41,582 bases of DNA from Anaerolineae bacterium (GCA_023544525.1 JAMJFU010000008.1:1-41582), one strand, 5' to 3'; shown: positions 16,926 through 25,059, counted from the stretch's first letter. Made by a program: numbers and translations. Notes: a model not told the origin generated them from the sequence alone.

Positions 16926-18553
16926 TCCGGCTGCCTGCCGGGAAACTCCATCGCCTCGATGTAGCGCCGGTTAAAGTCAGCGTCCAGGTCCAGGTCAACC
17001 TGTTCTGCCGCCGCGGCGATCTGCTCGCCACGGGCAAACTCCTCGTCGTTCAAAAAGAGGGCTGCCCCAAAACCGGCACCATTGGCCGACGGCTCGACGA
17101 CCTCCAGATCGACGGGCGGGATCATGCCCAAGCCTACCACCGCCTCGACGCTGAGCTGGCTGCCAAACGAGCCGGTCAAGATCATGCGTGTCAGGTCGTT
17201 GGGTTGCAGTCCCAGGCGGGCCATGAGCACCTCCGTCGCCGCCCGGACAGCGCCCTTGGCCTTCTGCAGCTCGCGGACGTCGTGTTGGGTCAGGTACAGC
17301 GGCACCTGGGTGGCGTCTTCCAGGCCCTCGGCCCCGCGCAGGTCCACGCCCTTCTCGGTGATGAGCAGCCGTCGCACGCCGCGCTCGTCCTGGCTCATGC
17401 GTGCTCCGAATGCCGGATGATCCCGCACGAACCGGCCGGTGCGGTCCACGACGTCGTTCCGCCGCAGCTCGCAGACCAGGTCCAGCAGGCCCGATCCGGT
17501 CAGGCCCACCGGGGGGTGATCGGCGATCGTCTCCAGCGCAAACCGCCCGTTCTGCGCGTCGGCCGTCACGCTCACGATGGCGCCATCCACCGCCCGCGTG
17601 CCACAAGAGATGTTTACCCCTTCGAAGGCTGGGCCGGCAGCGGTTGAAGCGACCAGGACTCGCTCGCCGTCGGTAACCATCACCTCGCCGTTGGTGCCCA
17701 GGTCGATGGCCGCCATCGGGCCGTCGGCCCGGTCAAAGCCGTAGTAGGCCAGGCAGGCCAGCGCGTCAGATCCGACAAAGCCGCCGATTAGGGGAGGCAG
17801 GGCCACCTGCGCCCCGCTGGGGAAGGTGTCGCCAAAGAGCTCGTGCCCGTCACGCACCGCGCCCCTGGCATACGGCTGGAAGGGTAGCTCCGCCAGCGTA
17901 TCGACGGGATAGCGCAGCAGCAGGTGGTGCATGGCACAGTTGCCGACGATGGTCACCTTCTGGATCCGTTCCTTGATCCGCGGTGAGAGCCTCAGCGCGT
18001 CGATGGCCTGCACGATCGACGACAGGGCCAGCATCGACAGCCGCTGCGCCGACCCCGGGCCGGCCTGGGCCGCGGCCATGCGCGAGATGACGTCTGCCCC
18101 AAAGGCAGTCTGCTGGTTGAGTGCCGCCGCGCCCAGGCAGACCCGTCCCTCGTCCAGGGTCGTGACGAAAGCCGCCACCGTCGTGCTGCCCAGGTCCACG
18201 GCCAGCCCCAGCGGCACGCCGGCCCGCTTGTGGTCGTTGCAGGCCCGAAAGATCTTGTTAGAGTAGACGATGATGGGCGCCAACGTCACAGTCACGCTGC
18301 CCATCACCCGCGCCCGGCAGGCGAGCCGGTAATCGGCTGCCTTCTCTGCCTCGGTAAGCCCCTCCAACTCTTTCTCGTCGAGAGGGCTGAGAGCTCCCTG
18401 GGCGATGACCTTGCATTTCAGGCAGCTCCCGCGACCCGCGCAGGGCTGCTCCAGCGGCAGCCCTGTGGCAATGATCGCCTCTCCGAGCGAGCTGTTCTCT
18501 TCTACATTGATCGAGCGTTCGTCTGTTCCGTAGCTTACCGAGACTCGGTTCAT
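16922..18553 (-). CDS. Reductive activator of corrinoid-dependent methyltransferase (2Fe-2S, ASKHA/DUF4445)
   Basis: This 543-residue protein has an N-terminal [2Fe-2S] ferredoxin domain with cysteines at 38, 44, 47 and 79 (C-x5-C-x2-C-x31-C). It is followed by an ASKHA-type ATPase core with G-L-A-V-D-L-G-S-T-T-V-A-A and A-A-I-D-L-G-T-N-G-E-V-M-V phosphate loops and a C-terminal DUF4445-type region ending in I-L-T-G-S-F-G-S. Proteins of this kind (RACE group) use ATP to reduce inactive Co(II) corrinoid to Co(I). RamA of methanogens does the same job but is built differently. It should act on the corrinoid protein encoded just upstream, for which the MttB-family gene is the likely methyl donor enzyme. 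ATG at 18553 with GGGGG before it is used; a TTG 15 bases earlier is possible. The 3' end overlaps the EamA gene by four bases. Confidence 0.92.
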   Translation of the reverse strand: MNRVSVSYGTDERSINVEENSSLGEAIIATGLPLEQPCAGRGSCLKCKVIAQGALSPLDEKELEGLTEAEKAADYRLACRARVMGSVTVTLAPIIVYSNKIFRACNDHKRAGVPLGLAVDLGSTTVAAFVTTLDEGRVCLGAAALNQQTAFGADVISRMAAAQAGPGSAQRLSMLALSSIVQAIDALRLSPRIKERIQKVTIVGNCAMHHLLLRYPVDTLAELPFQPYARGAVRDGHELFGDTFPSGAQVALPPLIGGFVGSDALACLAYYGFDRADGPMAAIDLGTNGEVMVTDGERVLVASTAAGPAFEGVNISCGTRAVDGAIVSVTADAQNGRFALETIADHPPVGLTGSGLLDLVCELRRNDVVDRTGRFVRDHPAFGARMSQDERGVRRLLITEKGVDLRGAEGLEDATQVPLYLTQHDVRELQKAKGAVRAATEVLMARLGLQPNDLTRMILTGSFGSQLSVEAVVGLGMIPPVDLEVVEPSANGAGFGAALFLNDEEFARGEQIAAAAEQVDLDLDADFNRRYIEAMEFPGRQPE

Positions 18554-18580
18554 CTTTTCCCCCAACAAGCGTCCTATCCT

Positions 18581-18624
18581 GCCAGGCTGCGGGCCACGTC
18601 CACCGCGCTGGCGGCATCGGGCGC
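18581..18624 (-). pseudogene. Duplicated 3' end of a corrinoid protein gene (remnant of a lost paralogue)
   Basis: These 44 bases match 18665-18708, the end of the corrinoid gene, at 43 of 44 positions; the offset is 84 bases. On the minus strand both copies encode P-D-A-A-S-A-V-D-V-A-R-S-L-A-G in the same frame. The remnant ends in its own GGA TAG stop where the intact gene ends in GGT TAA, and the differences are synonymous. No start codon or ribosome binding site precedes it, so it is not expressed alone. The pattern fits deletion inside a former tandem pair of corrinoid genes. Confidence 0.75.
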
Positions 18625-18657
18625 CGCCCGGTTAGGTCGGCACAGCTGTTCCGTTTG

Positions 18658-19293
18658 TTAACCCGCCAGGCTGCGGGCCACGTCCACTGCGCTGGCGGCA
18701 TCGGGCGCGTAGGCATCCGCCCCGATCTCCTGGGCAAAGGCCTCGGTCACCGGCGCGCCTCCGACCATGATCTTGACCGACTCCCGCACCCCGGCTTCCT
18801 CCAGGGCATCCACCGTGGCCCGCATCTGGACCATCGTCGTCGTCAGCAGCGCGCTCATGCCTATCAACGTGGGCTTGTGCTCCCGCACCGCCTCCACAAA
18901 GGCCTGCGGCTCCACGTCCGTGCCCAGGTCAACCGTCTCAAAGCCGGCTCCCTCCAGCATCATCTTGACCAGGTTCTTGCCGATGTCGTGCAGGTCGCCC
19001 TTCACCGTGCCGATCAGGTACTTGCCCGCGCTCGGCACGTCGGCCTCGGCCAGCAACGGCCGCAGCACGCCCATGCCGGCGTGCATGGCCCGTGCGGCGA
19101 TGAGCACCTCGGGCACAAAGAGGTCCCCGGCCTTGAAATCACGGCCCACCTCGTCCATGCCGGCGATCAGGCCGCCCTGCAGGACCTCGTTGGCACCCAT
19201 GCCCTGGTCCAGCGCCTTCTGGACCAACTCGGCGACGACCTCGTCCTCACCGTCGTACAGGTTCGATGCGATCTGCTGCAGAATATCTGCCAT
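18658..19293 (-). CDS. Methyltransferase corrinoid (B12-binding) protein, MtbC/MttC-like
   Basis: This 211-residue protein has the two-domain layout of methyltransferase corrinoid proteins. An N-terminal helical cap (about residues 1-85, with G-L-I-A-G-M-D-E-V-G and F-V-P-E-V-L-I-A-A-R-A-M) is followed by a cobalamin-binding Rossmann domain. The lower-axial histidine is H102 in G-D-L-H-D-I-G-K-N-L-V, the D-x-H-x-x-G motif, and the corrinoid loop includes M-S-A-L-L-T-T-T-M and V-G-G-A-P-V-T. It carries the methyl group between a substrate-specific MttB-type enzyme and an acceptor methyltransferase. A GGGAGG lies eight bases before the ATG. It is 31 bases downstream of the iclR-type gene and directly upstream of the activator gene. 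A partial copy of its 3' end lies just after its stop. Confidence 0.94.
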   Translation of the reverse strand: MADILQQIASNLYDGEDEVVAELVQKALDQGMGANEVLQGGLIAGMDEVGRDFKAGDLFVPEVLIAARAMHAGMGVLRPLLAEADVPSAGKYLIGTVKGDLHDIGKNLVKMMLEGAGFETVDLGTDVEPQAFVEAVREHKPTLIGMSALLTTTMVQMRATVDALEEAGVRESVKIMVGGAPVTEAFAQEIGADAYAPDAASAVDVARSLAG

Positions 19294-19324
19294 TTTGCCC
19301 TCCCGTTTCTTGTATTTTTCGGAC

Positions 19325-20134
19325 CTATGCTGTGAATCCCATATCGTGGGAGATCCTGGCCGCTACTTTGCCGAGATGAGCCGCGAGCTGCGGAAGCTCT
19401 TGCGGGGTAAGGCGGTAGGCGGGCCCGGCGATGCTGGCGGCTGCGATCACCGATCCCGTGTGGTCATGGATCGGAGCCGCCACCGCGTTCAGCCCTTCCT
19501 CCAGCTCCTCCTGGACGATTGCGCTGCCCTGCTGTCGCACTCGGGCCAGCTCCACTTGCAGGTGGTCCCGGCGGGTGACGGTGTGAGGTGTGAATGCCTC
19601 CAGAACGTCTGGAAGAACCTGCTCCCGTTCCTCTGGAGGGAGGTACGCCAGTAGAACCTTTCCGGCCGCGGTGCAATGGGGAGGCATGCGCCGGCCCACC
19701 CGGCCGATGTTCTTGACCTGGCGCGTAGGTGGGACGAACTGTTCCAGGTTCACTACCTGGGCACGGCGTTGCCCGCCGCGCTCGGACACATCGAGGACGA
19801 CCAGGTTGACCGACTCCTGGCACTCGTCTGCCACACGGCGTAGATAAGGACGCGCCACCTCCCGGAGATCCATATAGCCTGCCACGTGCGCGGCCAGGCC
19901 TAAAAGATCGATGCCCAGCCGGTAGCGCTGGCTCTCGGGGCTGCGGCTAAGGAGGCCACCCCTCTCCAGTGTGGTCATCAGCCGGGATACGGTGCTTTTG
20001 TGCAGGCCCAATTCGCGGCTCAGTTCGCCGACGCCACGCTCCGGCTTGTCGATGCTGAACGACTTGAGGATGGCAATGGCCCGCTCCACCGATTGTACGC
20101 CCGAACTGCTACGCTCCGCCAACGCTGAGGCCAC
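19325..20134 (-). CDS. IclR-family transcriptional regulator
   Basis: This 269-residue regulator begins with a winged helix-turn-helix (Q-S-V-E-R-A-I-A-I-L, then L-G-L-H-K-S-T-V-S-R-L-M-T-T-L) and continues into an IclR effector domain (C-T-A-A-G-K-V-L-L-A-Y-L and A-A-A-S-I-A-G-P). It probably binds a metabolite and controls the corrinoid operon that begins 31 bases downstream. The GTG start at 20134 is supported by GGAGGAG nine bases upstream. An ATG at 20200 directly abuts the -10 hexamer and would lie before the transcription start, so it was rejected. Between promoter and start is a palindrome (20171-20193) that could be its own operator. The effector is unknown; a methylated amine is an inference from the neighbours. 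Confidence 0.9.
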   Translation of the reverse strand: MASALAERSSSGVQSVERAIAILKSFSIDKPERGVGELSRELGLHKSTVSRLMTTLERGGLLSRSPESQRYRLGIDLLGLAAHVAGYMDLREVARPYLRRVADECQESVNLVVLDVSERGGQRRAQVVNLEQFVPPTRQVKNIGRVGRRMPPHCTAAGKVLLAYLPPEEREQVLPDVLEAFTPHTVTRRDHLQVELARVRQQGSAIVQEELEEGLNAVAAPIHDHTGSVIAAASIAGPAYRLTPQELPQLAAHLGKVAARISHDMGFTA

Positions 20135-20170
20135 CCCTTTCAGCTCCTCCGAGACTTGGGTGTCTCGAAT

Positions 20171-20193
20171 TACGCAACCATGTTGCGCATAAC
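20171..20193. promoter_or_regulatory. Palindrome at the transcription start of the iclR operon (candidate operator)
   Basis: The plus strand reads TTACGCAAC, CAT, GTTGCGCATAA; the inner CGCAAC and GTTGCG arms are perfect reverse complements, with a three-base centre. It lies just downstream of the -10, at the predicted start of the mRNA, where a bound repressor would block initiation or early elongation. IclR-family proteins commonly bind such palindromes and autorepress. Confidence 0.55.
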
Positions 20194-20200
20194 GGGACAT

Positions 20201-20230
20201 ATTATACCAGAGCCCTTGGCAGCTTGTCAA
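20201..20230 (-). promoter_or_regulatory. Promoter of the iclR-corrinoid operon
   Basis: On the minus strand a perfect TTGACA (20225-20230), an 18-base spacer and a perfect TATAAT (20201-20206) are present, with the extended triplet TGG before the -10. The start site near 20194 leaves a leader of about 60 bases before the GTG at 20134. Confidence 0.88.
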
Positions 20231-20239
20231 ATGAGAGAA

Positions 20240-20277
20240 AGAAAAAAGCCCTTCCCAAAACACGGAAAGGGCTCTTT
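20240..20277 (-). terminator. Intrinsic terminator after the second ftsH gene
   Basis: On the minus strand AGCCCTTTCC, an eight-base loop, and GGAAGGGCT form a stem with one bulged base. A run TTTTTTCTTTC follows immediately. It starts about 25 bases after the ftsH stop and ends just before the iclR promoter, so it insulates the two units. Confidence 0.85.
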
Positions 20278-20301
20278 GTAGCAGGACCAGAGCAGCCAAA
20301 C

Positions 20302-22107
20302 TCAGGCGACCAAGGCTTCGAACTCCTGCCGCTCAAGCGTCTCGATCTCGATCAGGCGCTGAGCGACCACTTCCAGCCTGTCGCGGTAGCCGATCAGGAT
20401 GCCCTTGGCACGATCGTACGCCTGGTCGATGATGCGGCGCACCTCGAGGTCAATCTCCTCAGCCACTTCGTCGCTATAGTTCCTCTGCTCGGCGATCTCG
20501 CGCCCAAGAAAGACCAACTCATCCCGGTCGCCGAAGGTCAACGGGCCCAGCTTGGGGCTCATGCCGTAGGCAGTCACCATCTTCCGCGCCAGCTTGGTCG
20601 CCTTCTCCAGGTCATCGTGTGCCCCGGTCCACTTTTCGCCGAAAACCAGTTCTTCTGCCACCCGTCCAGCCAACATACCGGCGATATCATCCTCGAACTT
20701 GTCCTGGGTATGCAGGTAGCGGTCCTGTTCCGGCAGGGCCAGTGTGTAGCCCAGGCTCATGCCCCGGGCGACAATAGAGACCTTGTGGACCGGGTCGCAG
20801 TTGGGCAGCTTGTTCTGCACCAGGGCATGGCCCGCTTCGTGATAGGCCAGGATCTGCTTCTCTTCGTCGGTGATCAGACGGCTCTTGCGCTCCGGCCCAG
20901 CGATGACCCGCTCAATGGATTCTTCGAACTCTTCCATAGCGATGGCTTTTTTATCGCGCCGGGCAGCGAGAATCGCGGCCTCGTTAACCAGGTTCTCAAT
21001 ATCTGCGCCGACAAAGCCAGGGGTCCCTCGAGCCAGCACCTCGAGGTCGACGTCCTTGGCCAGCGGTTTGCCGCGGACATGGACTTCGAGGATGCCCTTT
21101 CGGCCCCGGATGTCTGGCCGATCAAGCACGACCCGCCGGTCGAAACGACCCGGCCGAAGCAAGGCAGGGTCCAGAATGTCCGGCCGGTTCGTGGCTGCGA
21201 CGACAATGATGTTCGTATCGGTCCCGAAACCATCCATCTCGACCAGGATCTGGTTCAGGGTCTGCTCTCGCTCATCGTGCGAGCCGCCCAGGCCGGCGCC
21301 ACGGTGGCGGCCGACGGCATCGACCTCGTCGACAAAGATGATGCACGGCGAGTTCCGCTTGGCCTGGTCGAATAGGTCCCTGACCCGGGCTGCGCCCACG
21401 CCGACAAACATCTCGACGAACTCGGAGCCAGAGATGGAAAAGAAGGGCACGCCCGCCTCGCCAGAGACGGCCTTGGCCAGCAGCGTTTTGCCTGTGCCAG
21501 GCGGCCCCATGAGCACCACACCCTTGGGGATACGCGCGCCCAACGAGATGAATTTCTGAGGCTCTCGCAAGAACTCGACAACCTCGGCCAACTCCTGCTT
21601 GGCCTCTTCCACCCCAGCCACGTCGTCAAAGGTGACCGTCGGCTTTTCGCCCGTGAACATCCGGGCCCGGCTCTTGCCAAATGACAGGGCCTGGTTATTG
21701 GTGCCCTGAGCCTGGCGCATCAGGAACAGGAATAGCACCGCCAAGAAGACAAAGGGCAGGAAACTACCCAGGATCGCCAGCCAATCACTCCATGGGCTTG
21801 CTGGCTCTACCTGGAGATCCACATTCTCCACCGCTGCCCTCTCGGCTCCCAGGGCAAGTAACGTCTCTGTCAGGTCGACACCCGTCTCTTTGCGCGAGAC
21901 GACCTCATTGCCGCTGTTGTAGGTTATCTGTAGTTCGTTGTCTTCGACCACCACGGATTCGACCCGTCCCGCGTTGATGTCGTTCACCAACTGGGAAAGG
22001 GGGATCTCGTCCGCTGTATTCCCGGCGGGGAAAAGGCCGACGATAAGAGCGCCTGCTGCCACGAGTATGAGCAGATATATGAGCGCTCCACGCCAATTCA
22101 CGTTCAC
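20302..22107 (-). CDS. ftsH: ATP-dependent zinc metalloprotease FtsH (second copy)
   Basis: This 601-residue FtsH has TM segments at about residues 8-26 and 110-130, Walker A G-P-P-G-T-G-K-T at 201-208, Walker B V-D-E-V-D-A near 259-264, the F-V-G-V-G pore loop, and H-E-A-G-H near 423-427. All catalytic motifs are intact. It is closely similar to the copy at 13910-15733 in the AAA and protease modules but differs in the N-terminal extracytoplasmic domain and C-terminal tail, as expected for paralogues with different substrates or hetero-oligomer partners. The GTG start at 22107 has CGGAGG seven bases upstream. A promoter with a perfect TATAAT lies at 22288-22317, inside the end of the upstream kinase-like gene, and a terminator follows the stop. 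Confidence 0.97.
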   Translation of the reverse strand: MNVNWRGALIYLLILVAAGALIVGLFPAGNTADEIPLSQLVNDINAGRVESVVVEDNELQITYNSGNEVVSRKETGVDLTETLLALGAERAAVENVDLQVEPASPWSDWLAILGSFLPFVFLAVLFLFLMRQAQGTNNQALSFGKSRARMFTGEKPTVTFDDVAGVEEAKQELAEVVEFLREPQKFISLGARIPKGVVLMGPPGTGKTLLAKAVSGEAGVPFFSISGSEFVEMFVGVGAARVRDLFDQAKRNSPCIIFVDEVDAVGRHRGAGLGGSHDEREQTLNQILVEMDGFGTDTNIIVVAATNRPDILDPALLRPGRFDRRVVLDRPDIRGRKGILEVHVRGKPLAKDVDLEVLARGTPGFVGADIENLVNEAAILAARRDKKAIAMEEFEESIERVIAGPERKSRLITDEEKQILAYHEAGHALVQNKLPNCDPVHKVSIVARGMSLGYTLALPEQDRYLHTQDKFEDDIAGMLAGRVAEELVFGEKWTGAHDDLEKATKLARKMVTAYGMSPKLGPLTFGDRDELVFLGREIAEQRNYSDEVAEEIDLEVRRIIDQAYDRAKGILIGYRDRLEVVAQRLIEIETLERQEFEALVA

Positions 22108-22254
22108 CCTATGCCTCCGAAACTGATTCGATCCTCAGTTTACCACACGTTCCCAGATCGGCCCGTAAGCTCGACTCCCAAAACAGGTCAATCTCCAGAG
22201 CTGAGACGCCCAAACCGCTATCTCGCGTTGGGCAGTGCCTGTCCCCAGGCACCG

Positions 22255-23706
22255 TCAGGATCTGGAAAGGCTCTGGCTTGACTCCTTATTATACCAGAGA
22301 ATCGCACGAGCATCCAACTCCGCTGGGGGCCCTGACAAGTACGGTATCGCCCCCGATCCAGAAGCCCCCTGGGACCCGACCACGCCCTGCCACATCCCGA
22401 AGGCACCCAGAGGAGTCCCCTGGCGCACAAGCCCTCGAGCACCGGCCAACCTCTGTATCAGCCCAGATGAGAACTCTGGCCCATACCAGATCTCGTCCCC
22501 GACGATGGCCAGGTCGTGCATGGCGTCGCCGGGATCCGGGGCGGGCCACCGCTCTGAACCCGGCGTGGGCAGCGCTGGCGGCGCCGAATAGCGTTCATAG
22601 ACCGCACGCCACAACGGCACCAGGCCGAGCACGGCCAGCATGGCGGCGACAAACAAGATGATCAAGAGCTTGTCCACGCCCTCGCGTGGCTCGACCCAGG
22701 CCTCGTCCTCGATAAATTCGTAATTGCGGACCACCGGCTGTACAGCCGGCCGGCGGGTCCGGGATGGCGCTGGGACTACCAGCCGGTCGCTTGCCGCCGG
22801 CTGGGTGAGTATTGGAGGTGGAGGAGCCGGCTTGGGCGATGGCGGTACCCGGAGTTGTGTGCGCAGGATATGCGCCAACTGGCCGGCGTTTCTGTAGCGA
22901 GCTGCTGGCTCCTTGGCCAACGCCTTCTGCACGATCTCGGCCAAGGGGGGCGAGACATCCGGCACCAGGACATGCAGGGAGGGCGGGTCCTGGTGCAGGT
23001 GCTGGAGGGCCAGGACAGCACCCTCGCTGCTGCGAAATGGAGGGCGGCCGGCGAGCATCGCATAACAGAGTGAACCGATGACATAGACGTCCGAGGTTGG
23101 ATGGACAGACTCGCCTGCCACTTGTTCGGGGGTGAGATATGGAATGCGACCCCAGGGTTGGCCCGGAGCGCTTTGCAGCGGCCGTAGCGCAGGGAGCAGC
23201 CCCGCATCGGTCACCATAACCGCCGGTCCCGGCCCGCCAAGGTCTTGCGCCTCGTGTGCCAACCACACGCTGAAGGGCGCGAGGCTGCCATGGACCAGGC
23301 CAGAGCGGTGCACAGGTGCCAGGGCCTCGCACAGACCGATCACGATATGGACAGTATCTTGAACGTCCAGGGGCCCGTCACGCCACAGCCGTTCGGCCAG
23401 GCTCTCCGCCTCCAGGTGGCGCCGGACCACGTAGGGTTGCCCTTCTACCGTGCCAACATCCTCGTAGAGAACGAGCGTAGGCACCGCCAACTCGCCCAGC
23501 GAGCTCTGGGTCTTCTCCAGCGTCGCCAGCGCCTCGTGCTGATCTTCAGCCCGGAGAGCCACGACGACCACATCCGCCTGGCGCTCGCCCTGCAGGTCGT
23601 AAGCCTCATACAGCATGCCCACATCCAGGGCGACCCCTTCCGAACGAAAGTGGTAGCGGCCATCCAGCACGGTCCCTGCGCCCAACATGCTGCCCTGCAC
23701 GCTCAT
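22255..23706 (-). CDS. Membrane-anchored serine/threonine pseudokinase
   Basis: This 483-residue protein has an N-terminal protein kinase fold (about residues 15-285) and a Pro-rich linker (about 287-325). A single TM follows at about 346-366, and then an exported tail of about 115 residues. Key catalytic residues are lost. The nucleotide-binding glycine loop is not recognisable, the V-A-I-K lysine is absent (V-V-V-V-A-L-R), and the H-R-D-x-K-x-x-N loop is H-G-S-L-A-P-F-S-V at 139-147. The D-F-G motif is D-A-G at 167-169. A T-P-E (for A-P-E) and a conserved S-D-V-Y-V-I-G helix remain, so the fold is probably intact but phosphotransfer is unlikely. The tail contains one beta-propeller-like strand set (D-L-A-I-V-G-D-E-I-W-Y-G) and may be truncated. 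ATG at 23706 follows AAGGTGATC by four bases. Confidence 0.82.
   Translation of the reverse strand: MSVQGSMLGAGTVLDGRYHFRSEGVALDVGMLYEAYDLQGERQADVVVVALRAEDQHEALATLEKTQSSLGELAVPTLVLYEDVGTVEGQPYVVRRHLEAESLAERLWRDGPLDVQDTVHIVIGLCEALAPVHRSGLVHGSLAPFSVWLAHEAQDLGGPGPAVMVTDAGLLPALRPLQSAPGQPWGRIPYLTPEQVAGESVHPTSDVYVIGSLCYAMLAGRPPFRSSEGAVLALQHLHQDPPSLHVLVPDVSPPLAEIVQKALAKEPAARYRNAGQLAHILRTQLRVPPSPKPAPPPPILTQPAASDRLVVPAPSRTRRPAVQPVVRNYEFIEDEAWVEPREGVDKLLIILFVAAMLAVLGLVPLWRAVYERYSAPPALPTPGSERWPAPDPGDAMHDLAIVGDEIWYGPEFSSGLIQRLAGARGLVRQGTPLGAFGMWQGVVGSQGASGSGAIPYLSGPPAELDARAILWYNKESSQSLSRS
22288..22317 (-). promoter_or_regulatory. Internal promoter for the second ftsH gene
   Basis: On the minus strand TTGGAT (22312-22317), 18 bases and a perfect TATAAT (22288-22293) preceded by TGG are found inside the last codons of the pseudokinase gene. 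A start near 22281 gives a leader of about 175 bases to ftsH. The -35 is a weak match. Confidence 0.6.
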
Positions 23707-24048
23707 CAAAGATCACCTTCTACGCGTTCTACATGGGAGGTCCGGTAGACGGGAGCGCAGAATGTGGTCTCGTTCTCGACCATGCTGCTGCCCTGTAGGG
23801 CTCCAACCGCTGCTCTCCCGGCCCAACTCCCGGCTATTGTACACCAACTCCCTACTCGTGACAAACGCGATTGGCGGAAGGTGGGCAGGTCTGGTATAAT
23901 GACCATGCGCTCAGTGCCCGCCAAACCGAATGATTCCAGGTCTGGTGGTGCTAGCCCGCCGTCCGTCGCTCTCAGTGGCAGGCGTGCGAGCTCGTCAAGA
24001 CCGTGGAGGGCGAGCAACCGCACCACAGTGGGGCCAATAGGGCAGATC
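23707..24048. other. Divergent intergenic region between pseudokinase and lipid kinase genes
   Basis: No gene is supported here. It holds the + strand promoter at 23871-23900 and a leader of about 140 bases for the lipid kinase gene. I could not identify a convincing promoter for the divergent pseudokinase gene. The frame upstream of 24049 is open but encodes unconserved Arg/Ser-rich sequence and begins inside the -10. Confidence 0.5.
23871..23900 (+). promoter_or_regulatory. Promoter of the lipid kinase gene
   Basis: TTGGCG at 23871-23876, an 18-base spacer and a perfect TATAAT at 23895-23900, preceded by TGG, form an extended -10 promoter. The predicted start near 23907 excludes in-frame ATG codons at 23899 and 23905. 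Confidence 0.7.
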
Positions 24049-25011
24049 ATGCAATGCAAGCTGATCTTCAATCCAACATCTGGTCCATGGGACGTGCGGC
24101 ACGAGGTGCCGACCGTCCTCAACCACCTCGAGAGGCACGGCTGGGAAACCACCGCGCACGAAACCGAGCGGTCAGGTGAAGCGACCTCCCTGGCTCGACA
24201 GGCACGGGAGGAAGGGCTCGACGCTGTCCTTGTCATCGGTGGCGACGGCACCATCAACGAAGTGGTCAACGGCCTCGCGGAGAGCAACGTGGCCCTGGGC
24301 GTCCTGCCCGGTGGCACTGGCAACGTCTGGGCCAAGGAACTGGGGCTGCCGACCCGCTCACCGCTTCACCTGCTACCCCTGGTCGATTCGGTCAAGGCCC
24401 TGGTGCCTGGCAGCCGGCGGCGCATTGACCTGGGACGGGCCAACGGCCGGTATTTCCTGCAGTGGGCAGGGCTGGGCCTCGACGCAGAAGTGACCTATGC
24501 CATGGAACCTCGCTCGCGCCGGCAGCGTCGCCTGGGTGCCCTGGGCTACATCGTCGCCGGGCTTACGGTCGCTTCGAATATGGTCGGTACCCGGACGCGC
24601 ATCTGGATCGACGACGAGCGGATCTACCGCCGCTCTATCCTCGTCGTCATCAGCAATTCCCAGCTCTACGGCGGCAAGGTCCGCATCGCCACTGACGCCC
24701 GCATGGACGACGGTCTGCTGGATGTAAGCATCTTTGCCGGCACGGGTTTTGGCTCCGCCCTGAGGACCGCGCTGGGCGTCATCACAGGACTGCACGTCCG
24801 CGACCCTCGGCACAGTTTCTACAGGGGGCGGACGATCCACGTCGAAGCGGACAGCCCAATGGCCATCCACGTGGATGGGGAACCTCTGGGCACCACCCCG
24901 TTGGAGTGCGAGGTAGTGCCCAGGGCGCTGACCGTCCTCATCCCGCGCCACGTTCGCGCCGACCTCTTTCAGGCAGAGGATACTGGCAACGGCAGAGACG
25001 GCCGCTCCTGA
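24049..25011 (+). CDS. YegS/diacylglycerol kinase family lipid kinase
   Basis: This 320-residue cytoplasmic protein has the DAGK catalytic domain of the YegS/BmrU family. It begins K-L-I-F-N-P-T-S-G, followed by V-L-V-I-G-G-D-G-T-I-N-E-V-V-N-G-L (the G-G-D-G-T ATP site) and L-G-V-L-P-G-G-T-G-N-V-W-A. The C-terminal domain has G-L-G-L-D-A-E-V, A-R-M-D-D-G-L-L-D-V and H-V-D-G-E-P-L-G-T-T-P, the usual end of the family. It should phosphorylate a lipid alcohol such as diacylglycerol or undecaprenol-like substrates; which one cannot be told. ATG at 24049 starts the conserved part; the ribosome binding site is weak. It is divergent from the pseudokinase gene and convergent with the LivK-like gene, separated from the latter by a terminator at 25060-25086. 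Confidence 0.93.
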   Translation: MQCKLIFNPTSGPWDVRHEVPTVLNHLERHGWETTAHETERSGEATSLARQAREEGLDAVLVIGGDGTINEVVNGLAESNVALGVLPGGTGNVWAKELGLPTRSPLHLLPLVDSVKALVPGSRRRIDLGRANGRYFLQWAGLGLDAEVTYAMEPRSRRQRRLGALGYIVAGLTVASNMVGTRTRIWIDDERIYRRSILVVISNSQLYGGKVRIATDARMDDGLLDVSIFAGTGFGSALRTALGVITGLHVRDPRHSFYRGRTIHVEADSPMAIHVDGEPLGTTPLECEVVPRALTVLIPRHVRADLFQAEDTGNGRDGRS

Positions 25012-25059
25012 CCCTCGCTAAAGCCGGTTCGGCGCGGATCCCCCGTCGCCAGGAATGAC

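Noticed and set aside
20198-20200. ATG at 20200 as start of the IclR gene
   Set aside because: It is directly next to the TATAAT and upstream of the expected transcription start; a GTG with GGAGGAG lies downstream.
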